Origin: Klebsiella variicola
GTDB taxonomy: Bacteria > Pseudomonadota > Gammaproteobacteria > Enterobacterales > Enterobacteriaceae
NCBI RefSeq assembly: GCF_000828055.2
Contig: NZ_CP010523.2
Span: 1,426,001 to 1,490,000, forward strand
Length of the DNA: 64,000 nucleotides
Direction: 5' to 3'
A program made the position numbers and the translations under genes. Positions 57,696 through 64,000 of the stretch are shown here, in pieces. Below the pieces are notes generated by a model. The model was not told where the DNA came from. It was given only the letters and a program-made list of their open reading frames with translations, and made no database searches. Position 1 is the first letter of the stretch, and each line of letters begins with the position of its first letter.

Positions 57696-58676
57696 CTACA
57701 GCAGGAGCCAAAGCAGGAGGAGCAGGATCAGCACACCGCCCAGCGCCAGCTGCCACGGCTTAGCGGCCCACGCTCGTTTCGGCGCGGGCTTTTCCTGCGG
57801 GATGGCCAGCGTCTCCTGGGCGCGGGCTACCCGCAGCACAAACACCTTATTCAACAGCGCCAGGATCTGCGCTGGGCTCAGCGTCGTCTGCGGGGTGACC
57901 TGCCAGCTGCGACGAGCAAAGTCGACAATCTTTTGCCATTCTGCGGCCTCCAGCGGCTGCTTGAGCGCACCCTGCAGCGAGGTGAGCGTGGGCGCGCTTT
58001 GCGCACTCAGCGTTTGCCGCGCCTGCAGCCAGTATGAAAGCGGCGTGAAGTGCGTCGCCGGGATAAGCTCTCCGGATTTGACGCCGCAAAGTTCCAGCAT
58101 GGATTGCCAAATCAGTTTGCTCGGTTCGCCGGTGGCAGCCGCCAGCTTAGTCACCAGCTGATTGAGCGTGTTGTGCTCGGCCGGCAACAGCGGGCGCAGG
58201 GTCGGCGGGCGCTGCTGCGGCTGCGGGATCGATAGCTGGCCGCGCTGCAGCAGGTGCAGAATGTTCTCCAGCTGCGGCTGGCTTAGCGCATGCAGCGCCG
58301 TTTGCCCATAATGTTGACGAATATAATCGCTGACCGCCTGACGGTTATTGCCCTGACCCAGCAGATCGCTGAGCTGCGCCAGCGTCTGACGATGATGATG
58401 ATTGTCCTGAGCGGCGGCTAAACGCTGATTGAGACTGGCCTCCGCGGCGCTGAAATGGCAGGCCAGCAGCGGCGTGTCGCCTTTCAGTCCGAGATCATGC
58501 TTGACGCAGGCCCACACTTCCGCATTCTGCTGCGAGGTCAGCGCCACCAGGCGCGTGATCAGTCGCTCCAGGACGGTGCGTTGCTGCATGGAAAGCGAAG
58601 GTTCGCCGGTGGCGGCAGTGCCTGATGGACCTCGCCCCGGAGGGCGGTCTGGCATATCTGCAAGGGGGTGCGTCAT
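57696..58676 (-). CDS. flk: Flagella biosynthesis regulator Flk
   Basis: A 326-residue protein anchored in the inner membrane by its C-terminus (LALGGVLILLLLLWLLL). E. coli and Salmonella Flk checks flagellar ring assembly and affects export of the anti-sigma factor FlgM. NRQAVSDYIRQHYGQTALHA and LPAEHNTLNQLVTKLAAATG match the family. The start has AAGGA upstream. It is divergent from pdxB. No flagellar genes are in the window. Confidence 0.9.
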   Translation of the reverse strand: MTHPLADMPDRPPGRGPSGTAATGEPSLSMQQRTVLERLITRLVALTSQQNAEVWACVKHDLGLKGDTPLLACHFSAAEASLNQRLAAAQDNHHHRQTLAQLSDLLGQGNNRQAVSDYIRQHYGQTALHALSQPQLENILHLLQRGQLSIPQPQQRPPTLRPLLPAEHNTLNQLVTKLAAATGEPSKLIWQSMLELCGVKSGELIPATHFTPLSYWLQARQTLSAQSAPTLTSLQGALKQPLEAAEWQKIVDFARRSWQVTPQTTLSPAQILALLNKVFVLRVARAQETLAIPQEKPAPKRAWAAKPWQLALGGVLILLLLLWLLL

Positions 58677-58786
58677 GATTCATCCTTTCGATATCGCGGT
58701 GCTGGAACCAGGTGATGAGTATGCCTGGCGGCCAGATTATGGCACACTTCCCCGGTTAACTCTCGTTCTCAGACAGGTACTGAACT

Positions 58787-59923
58787 GTGAAAATCCTCGT
58801 TGATGAAAATATGCCCTATGCCCGTGAGCTTTTTAGCCGTTTAGGCGATGTGCAAGCGGTTCCGGGGCGTCCGGTCCCGGCTGAGGCCCTGACCGATGCG
58901 GATGCCTTAATGGTACGCTCGGTCACCCGGGTCAATGAAGCATTGCTCTCCGGTAAGGCCGTTAAGTTCGTCGGCACCGCTACCGCTGGCACCGATCACG
59001 TCGATCAGGCGTGGCTGCAGCAGGCAGGGATTGGTTTCTCCGCGGCGCCCGGCTGCAACGCCATTGCGGTGGTGGAGTATGTCTTTTCATCGCTACTGAT
59101 GCTGGCCGAACGCGACGGTTTCGCGCTGCGCGATCGTACCGTCGGGATCGTCGGCGTCGGCAACGTCGGTGGACGACTGCAAAAACGGCTGGAAGCGCTG
59201 GGGATCAAAACGCTGCTCTGCGATCCGCCGCGCGCCGATCGCGGAGACGAAGGCGATTTCCGCTCCCTCGATGCGCTGGTTCAGGAAGCTGATGTCCTCA
59301 CCTTCCATACCCCACTGTATAAAGAAGGGCCATATAAAACCCTGCATCTGGCGGATGAGTCGCTGATTAGCCGTCTGAAGCCAGGATCGATTTTGATCAA
59401 CGCCTGCCGCGGACCGGTGGTAGATAACGCTGCGCTGCTGAAACGGCTGGAAGCTGGACAGCCGCTGAGCGTAGTGCTGGACGTCTGGGAGCCGGAGCCG
59501 GATCTTAACGTAGAGCTTCTTAAGCGAGTGGATATCGGTACCGCGCATATCGCCGGCTACACCCTCGAAGGGAAAGCGCGCGGGACGACGCAGGTTTTTG
59601 AAGCCTACAGCGCCTTTATCGGCCATCCGCAGCAGGTGGCGCTGGATACCCTGTTGCCAGCGCCGGAATTTGGCCGCATCACCCTGCATGGGCCGCTCGA
59701 TCAGCCGACGCTGAAAAGGCTGGTCCACTTGGTGTATGATGTGCGCCGCGATGATGCGCCGCTGCGGAAGGTGGCCGGCGTCGCCGGTGAATTTGACAAG
59801 CTGCGTAAAAACTATCAGGAACGCCGCGAATGGTCTTCGCTGTACGTACAGTGCAGCGATGCGCAGGCGGCGACGCTGTTGCGCCAGCTCGGTTTTAACG
59901 CTGTGCATCATCCTGTTCGTTAA
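58787..59923 (+). CDS. pdxB: Erythronate-4-phosphate dehydrogenase
   Basis: PdxB oxidises 4-phosphoerythronate in pyridoxal phosphate synthesis. The 378 residues equal E. coli PdxB. The NAD motif is [17 protein letters not shown]; the catalytic Arg is in [11 protein letters not shown], Glu in [10 protein letters not shown] and His in [16 protein letters not shown]. The start is GTG at 58787. A perfect hairpin lies between it and usg. Confidence 0.98.
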   Translation: MKILVDENMPYARELFSRLGDVQAVPGRPVPAEALTDADALMVRSVTRVNEALLSGKAVKFVGTATAGTDHVDQAWLQQAGIGFSAAPGCNAIAVVEYVFSSLLMLAERDGFALRDRTVGIVGVGNVGGRLQKRLEALGIKTLLCDPPRADRGDEGDFRSLDALVQEADVLTFHTPLYKEGPYKTLHLADESLISRLKPGSILINACRGPVVDNAALLKRLEAGQPLSVVLDVWEPEPDLNVELLKRVDIGTAHIAGYTLEGKARGTTQVFEAYSAFIGHPQQVALDTLLPAPEFGRITLHGPLDQPTLKRLVHLVYDVRRDDAPLRKVAGVAGEFDKLRKNYQERREWSSLYVQCSDAQAATLLRQLGFNAVHHPVR

Positions 59924-59937
59924 TGTCTTCTTAATGC

Positions 59938-59960
59938 CCCTGCCGGATACTCCGGCAGGG
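59938..59960 (+). terminator. Perfect hairpin between pdxB and usg
   Basis: CCCTGCCGGA-TAC-TCCGGCAGGG, a 10-bp stem, followed by CCGCTTTATTT. The T run is weak, so it may only partly end transcription or stabilise mRNA. Confidence 0.55.
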
Positions 59961-59986
59961 CCGCTTTATTTCTGGAGTAAACCACC

Positions 59987-61000
59987 ATGTCTGAAGGCTG
60001 GAATATTGCCGTACTGGGCGCAACGGGCGCCGTAGGCGAAGCCCTGCTCGAAACTCTTGCTGAACGCCAGTTCCCGGTGGGGGAGATTTTTGCTCTGGCG
60101 CGCAATGAAAGCGCGGGCGAACATCTGCGTTTTGGTGGCAAGTCAGTGATCGTCAAAGACGCTGCCGAGTTTGACTGGACCCAGGCCCAGTTGGCTTTCT
60201 TCGCCGCCGGCGTCGAAGCCAGCGCGGCGTATATTGAAGACGCCACCAACGCCGGGTGTCTGGTTATCGATCTCAGCGGCCTGTTTGCGCTGGAGCCAGA
60301 CGTACCGCTGGTGGTGCCGGACGTGAATCCGTTCGTGTTAGGCGATTACCGCAACCGCAATCTGATTGCCGTGCCCAATAGCCTGACCAGCCAGCTGCTG
60401 ACGGCGCTCAAGCCGCTTATCGACCAGGGGGGACTATCGCGGATCAGTGTCACCAACCTGCTCTCCGCCTCGGGGCAGGGGAAAAAAGCGGTGGATGCGC
60501 TGGCAGGGCAGAGCGCCAAGCTGCTGAACGGCATCCCCATCGATGAAGACGATTTCTTTGGCCGCCAGCTGGCGTTCAACATGCTGCCGCTGCTGCCGGA
60601 TCGGGAAGGTAGCGTGCGCGAAGAGCGCCGTATCGTCGATGAAGCGCGCAAAATTCTTCAGGATGATGGGCTGATGATCTCCGCCAACGTGGTCCAGTCG
60701 CCGGTCTTCTACGGCCATGCGCAGATGGTGAACTTTGAAGCGATGCGTCCGCTGGCGGCGGAAGAGGCGCGTGACGCCTTTACCCGCGGCGAGGATATCG
60801 AACTTTCTGAAGAGGGAGAATTCCCGACCCAGGTTGGCGATGCCTCCGGCAACGCTCGTCTCTCCATCGGCTGCGTGCATAACGATTACGGCATGCCGGA
60901 GCAGATTCAGTTCTGGTCCGTCGCGGATAACGTGCGCTTCGGCGGGGCGCTGATGGCGGTGAAAATCGCCGAGAAGCTGATTGAGGAGTACCTGTACTGA
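59987..61000 (+). CDS. usg: Aspartate-semialdehyde dehydrogenase-like protein Usg
   Basis: A 337-residue homologue of aspartate-semialdehyde dehydrogenase, equal in length to E. coli USG-1. The nucleotide-binding start [20 protein letters not shown] is kept. At the place of the catalytic Cys (NPNCST in the true enzyme) it reads [10 protein letters not shown], with no Cys, so the usual reaction is unlikely. Function is unknown. Its stop overlaps the truA start (TGATG). Confidence 0.96.
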   Translation: MSEGWNIAVLGATGAVGEALLETLAERQFPVGEIFALARNESAGEHLRFGGKSVIVKDAAEFDWTQAQLAFFAAGVEASAAYIEDATNAGCLVIDLSGLFALEPDVPLVVPDVNPFVLGDYRNRNLIAVPNSLTSQLLTALKPLIDQGGLSRISVTNLLSASGQGKKAVDALAGQSAKLLNGIPIDEDDFFGRQLAFNMLPLLPDREGSVREERRIVDEARKILQDDGLMISANVVQSPVFYGHAQMVNFEAMRPLAAEEARDAFTRGEDIELSEEGEFPTQVGDASGNARLSIGCVHNDYGMPEQIQFWSVADNVRFGGALMAVKIAEKLIEEYLY

Positions 61001-61812
61001 TGTCTGAGATGGAGCAACAGCCGATCTTTAAAATCGCGCTGGGCATCGAGTACGACGGTAGCAAATATTACGGCTGGCAGCGGCAAAACGAAGTGCGCAG
61101 TGTGCAGGAGAAGCTGGAAAAGGCGCTCTCGCAGGTGGCGAACGAACCAATTACCGTCTTTTGCGCTGGCCGCACCGACGCCGGTGTCCATGGCACCGGC
61201 CAGGTGGTGCATTTCGAAACCCGGGCGCAGCGTAAAGATGCCGCCTGGACGCTGGGGGTAAATGCGAATTTACCTGGTGACATTGCGGTGCGTTGGGTTA
61301 AACATGTGCCGGCGGATTTTCACGCCCGGTTCAGCGCCACGGCGCGCCGTTATCGCTACGTCATCTATAATCATCGCCTGCGCCCGGCGGTGCTAAGTCA
61401 TGGCGTGACGCATTTTCACCAGCCGCTCGACGCCGAGCGCATGCAGCGCGCTGCGCAGTGTCTGCTGGGCGAGAATGACTTTACCTCGTTTCGCGCGGTA
61501 CAGTGCCAGTCGCGTACCCCGTGGCGGAATGTGATGCATATTAACGTTACCCGCTACGGCGCGTATGTGGTGGTGGATATCAAAGCGAATGCCTTTGTAC
61601 ATCATATGGTCAGGAATATTGTGGGCAGCCTGATGGAAGTCGGGGCCGGAAACCAGCCAGAGAGCTGGATGGCAGAACTGCTGGCAGCAAAAGACAGGAC
61701 GCTCGCTGCGGCAACGGCAAAAGCGGAAGGGTTGTATCTGGTGTCGGTGGATTACCCGGCCCACTATGATTTACCGGTGCTGCCAATGGGCCCGCTGTTT
61801 CTGGCGGACTAA
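61000..61812 (+). CDS. truA: tRNA pseudouridine(38-40) synthase TruA
   Basis: TruA makes pseudouridine at positions 38-40 of many tRNAs. The 270 residues match E. coli TruA. The catalytic Asp is in [36 protein letters not shown] and [17 protein letters not shown] are family segments. It overlaps usg by one base and is followed by dedA after 26 bases. Confidence 0.98.
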   Translation: MSEMEQQPIFKIALGIEYDGSKYYGWQRQNEVRSVQEKLEKALSQVANEPITVFCAGRTDAGVHGTGQVVHFETRAQRKDAAWTLGVNANLPGDIAVRWVKHVPADFHARFSATARRYRYVIYNHRLRPAVLSHGVTHFHQPLDAERMQRAAQCLLGENDFTSFRAVQCQSRTPWRNVMHINVTRYGAYVVVDIKANAFVHHMVRNIVGSLMEVGAGNQPESWMAELLAAKDRTLAAATAKAEGLYLVSVDYPAHYDLPVLPMGPLFLAD

Positions 61813-61838
61813 TAGAGTCATTAAGGGTAAAGACAAAC

Positions 61839-62498
61839 ATGGACTTGATTCACTTTTTAATTGATTTCATCCTGCATATTGATGTGCACCTTGCCGAACT
61901 GGTTGCCCAGTACGGCGTCTGGGTTTATGCCATTCTGTTTTTGATTCTGTTCTGCGAAACCGGGCTGGTGGTGACGCCATTCCTGCCGGGCGATTCCTTG
62001 CTGTTCGTCGCGGGGGCGCTCTCGGCGCTGCCGACGAACGATCTCAATGTTCACCTGATGGTACTGCTGATGGTCATCGCGGCCATCGTCGGCGATGCGG
62101 TCAACTACACCATTGGCCGACTGTTCGGCGAGAAGCTGTTTAGTAATCCGAACTCGAAGATTTTCCGTCGTAGCTATCTGGATAAAACCCATAGCTTCTA
62201 TGAACGTCACGGCGGAAAAACCATTATCCTGGCGCGCTTTGTGCCGATAGTCCGAACCTTCGCGCCGTTTGTGGCGGGAATGGGGCATATGTCCTATCGT
62301 CATTTTGCAGCCTATAACGTGGTCGGGGCGCTGCTGTGGGTGCTGCTGTTCACCTACGCCGGCTATCTGTTTGGCGATCTGCCGGTGGTGCAGGAGAACC
62401 TGAAGCTGCTGATCGTGGCGATCATCGTCCTCTCCGTCCTGCCGGGTGTGATTGAGATCATCCGCCATAAGCGGGCGGCGTCAAAGCAGGCGAAGTAG
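61839..62498 (+). CDS. dedA: DedA family inner-membrane protein
   Basis: A 219-residue inner-membrane protein of the DedA family, related to lipid flippases; E. coli DedA proteins support membrane potential and undecaprenyl or phospholipid handling. The motifs [36 protein letters not shown] and [19 protein letters not shown] are all present. It lies in the usg-truA-dedA string. Confidence 0.97.
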   Translation: MDLIHFLIDFILHIDVHLAELVAQYGVWVYAILFLILFCETGLVVTPFLPGDSLLFVAGALSALPTNDLNVHLMVLLMVIAAIVGDAVNYTIGRLFGEKLFSNPNSKIFRRSYLDKTHSFYERHGGKTIILARFVPIVRTFAPFVAGMGHMSYRHFAAYNVVGALLWVLLFTYAGYLFGDLPVVQENLKLLIVAIIVLSVLPGVIEIIRHKRAASKQAK

Positions 62499-62684
62499 TT
62501 CGCCCTGCGCTGCGCGTGACCGAACATGATCGTCGCGCGCAGCGGTTTGACCACTTTTTTATCCCATGTTCCGGGATGATATGATTTAATGTGCAACATT
62601 CATGGTCTGTAAGAGGCAAAAATGGCATTATGCGCCCCTTACGACAAAACTGGCATCGACCAGGTTCAGGCAGAAAGGTTATCA

Positions 62685-63605
62685 ATGAGCTGGATTGAAC
62701 GAATTAAAAGCAACATCACTCCCACCCGCAAGGCGAGCATTCCTGAGGGTGTATGGACCAAGTGCGATAGCTGCGGTCAGGTACTCTACCGCGCCGAGCT
62801 GGAGCGCAACCTGGAGGTTTGTCCTAAGTGCGATCACCATATGCGCATGTCGGCGCGTAATCGCCTGCATAGCCTGTTGGATGAAGGTTCTCTGGTAGAA
62901 CTGGGTAGCGAACTTGAGCCAAAAGATGTGCTGAAGTTCCGCGATTCAAAAAAATACAAAGACCGCCTGGCGTCCGCTCAGAAAGAGACGGGCGAGAAAG
63001 ACGCGCTGGTGGTAATGAAAGGTACGCTCTACGCGATGCCGGTGGTTGCCGCCGCCTTTGAGTTCTCCTTTATGGGGGGCTCGATGGGTTCCGTCGTCGG
63101 CGCACGCTTTGTGCGCGCCGTGGAGCAGGCGCTGGAAGACAACTGCCCGCTGATCTGCTTCTCCGCCTCCGGCGGCGCCCGTATGCAGGAAGCGCTGATG
63201 TCGCTGATGCAGATGGCGAAAACCTCCGCCGCACTGGCGAAAATGCAGGAGCGTGGGCTGCCGTACATCTCCGTGCTGACCGACCCGACCATGGGCGGCG
63301 TATCGGCGAGCTTTGCGATGCTGGGCGATCTGAACATTGCCGAGCCGAAAGCGCTGATCGGCTTTGCCGGTCCTCGCGTAATTGAGCAGACCGTACGCGA
63401 GAAGCTGCCGCCGGGATTCCAGCGCAGCGAGTTTCTGATTGAAAAAGGGGCGATCGATATGATCGTTCGCCGCCCGGAAATGCGTCTCAAGCTGGCCAGC
63501 ATTCTGGCGAAGCTGATGAACCTGCCGGCGCCGGTTGCCGCTTCGGAAGCGCTTCATGAAGGCGTGGTGGTGCCGCCGGCACCGGATCAGGAACCTGAGG
63601 CCTGA
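62685..63605 (+). CDS. accD: Acetyl-CoA carboxylase carboxyltransferase beta subunit
   Basis: AccD with AccA moves the carboxyl group from biotin to acetyl-CoA, making malonyl-CoA for fatty acid synthesis. The 306 residues are close to E. coli AccD (304). The N-terminal zinc ribbon has CDSCG and CPKCD; the carboxyltransferase core has [17 protein letters not shown] and [19 protein letters not shown]. The ATG at 62685 gives the family start [11 protein letters not shown] 186-base gap from dedA holds its promoter. Confidence 0.99.
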   Translation: MSWIERIKSNITPTRKASIPEGVWTKCDSCGQVLYRAELERNLEVCPKCDHHMRMSARNRLHSLLDEGSLVELGSELEPKDVLKFRDSKKYKDRLASAQKETGEKDALVVMKGTLYAMPVVAAAFEFSFMGGSMGSVVGARFVRAVEQALEDNCPLICFSASGGARMQEALMSLMQMAKTSAALAKMQERGLPYISVLTDPTMGGVSASFAMLGDLNIAEPKALIGFAGPRVIEQTVREKLPPGFQRSEFLIEKGAIDMIVRRPEMRLKLASILAKLMNLPAPVAASEALHEGVVVPPAPDQEPEA

Positions 63606-63612
63606 TAAGCAG

Positions 63613-63643
63613 AGGGCAGGGCCTGGCGGCGCTGCCCTTTTTT
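63613..63643 (+). terminator. Terminator after accD
   Basis: AGGGCAG-N12-CTGCCCT followed by TTTTT, eight bases past the accD stop and before folC. Confidence 0.75.
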
Positions 63644-63679
63644 ATTCATACGCGTTAACCGTCAATTCTTACGGGCATC

Positions 63680-64000
63680 ATGGAAAAAGATCCTATTCCT
63701 CAGGCCACGTCGCCCCTGGCTACGTGGCTTTCTTATCTGGAACATCTGCACAGTAAAACCATCGACCTGGGGCTGGCACGCGTCAGCGAGGTCGCCGGGC
63801 AGATGGATATCGTTAAACCGGCGCCATTTGTTTTTACCGTCGCGGGCACCAATGGCAAAGGCACCACCTGTCGCACGCTGGAAACCGTCCTGATGGCGGC
63901 CGGCTATAAAGTGGGGGTCTACAGCTCCCCGCATCTGGTGCGCTACACCGAACGTGTGCGCATTCAGGGAGCGGAACTGCCGGAGGCCGCGCATACGGCC
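63680..64000 (+). CDS. folC: Folylpolyglutamate/dihydrofolate synthase (partial)
   Basis: FolC makes dihydrofolate and adds glutamates to folates with ATP. Only 107 residues are in the window; the gene runs past base 64000. The P-loop VFTVAGTNGKGTTCRTLE and the conserved YSSPHLVRYTERVRI are visible. The ATG at 63680 gives MEKDPIPQATSPLATW, a slightly changed N-terminus compared with E. coli. Confidence 0.97.
   Translation, partial: MEKDPIPQATSPLATWLSYLEHLHSKTIDLGLARVSEVAGQMDIVKPAPFVFTVAGTNGKGTTCRTLETVLMAAGYKVGVYSSPHLVRYTERVRIQGAELPEAAHTA

Overview
The window is chromosomal DNA of an enterobacterium, most likely Klebsiella (K. pneumoniae complex). Gene order and protein sequences follow the Escherichia coli crr-ptsI-ptsH to folC segment closely. 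The bases look GC-rich, with third positions mostly G or C. Several genes absent from this place in E. coli K-12 sit between the core genes: ipdC, an aldo/keto reductase, a deaminase/MFS/LysR cluster and a sugar PTS operon. Species cannot be fixed from this segment.

Layout. 1-2281: end of crr, then ptsI and ptsH (general PTS, minus strand). 2662-10202: cysK, cysZ, zipA, ligA, ypeB, yfeH, yfeR. 10246-14002: two tRNA operons (3 Val + 1 Lys, minus; 2 Ala, plus) around gltX and the small HTH genes yfeD/yfeC; a repeat carrying the 3' end of tRNA-Lys and its terminator lies after the lysine tRNA. 14178-25025: pdeA (yfeA), nupC, mntH, ypeC, an aldo/keto reductase, ipdC, yfeO, glk. 25078-29264: ypdB/ypdA two-component pair, alaC and the 23-residue membrane peptide gene ypdK. 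29603-34044: accessory stretch with a CynX-type transporter, a nucleoside deaminase, a CynR-like regulator, an unrecognised AT-richer gene and a WbuC-type cupin gene, ending at tRNA-Arg(CCT). 34458-52901: core block yfdC, mlaA, fadL, yfcZ, fadI, fadJ, sixA, smrB, prmB, aroC, mepA, yfcA (frameshifted), epmC, yfcL, mnmC, fabB, yfcJ. 52903-57637: accessory GntR regulator, lactose/cellobiose-type PTS IIB-IIC-IIA and LamB-type porin. 57696-64000: flk, pdxB, usg, truA, dedA, accD and the start of folC.

How genes work together. EI and HPr at the left end would feed phosphoryl groups to the accessory PTS at 53.8-55.9 kb; glk phosphorylates free glucose. A candidate Cra site is seen before ptsH and another before glk. 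Fatty-acid control is visible as FadR-like sites upstream of fadL, fadI and fabB, with a FabR palindrome beside the fabB site. mntH has an MntR palindrome at its promoter. ipdC has TyrR-like boxes. The yfeR and cynR-like genes have AT-rich palindromes in the gaps they share with their divergent neighbours.

Most notable: a one-base deletion that breaks yfcA, the tRNA-Lys 3'-end/terminator repeat, a PTS-porin operon with no hydrolase gene of its own, and the orphan gene beside the cupin gene near argW. No CRISPR array, insertion sequence, prophage, toxin-antitoxin or defence system was found.
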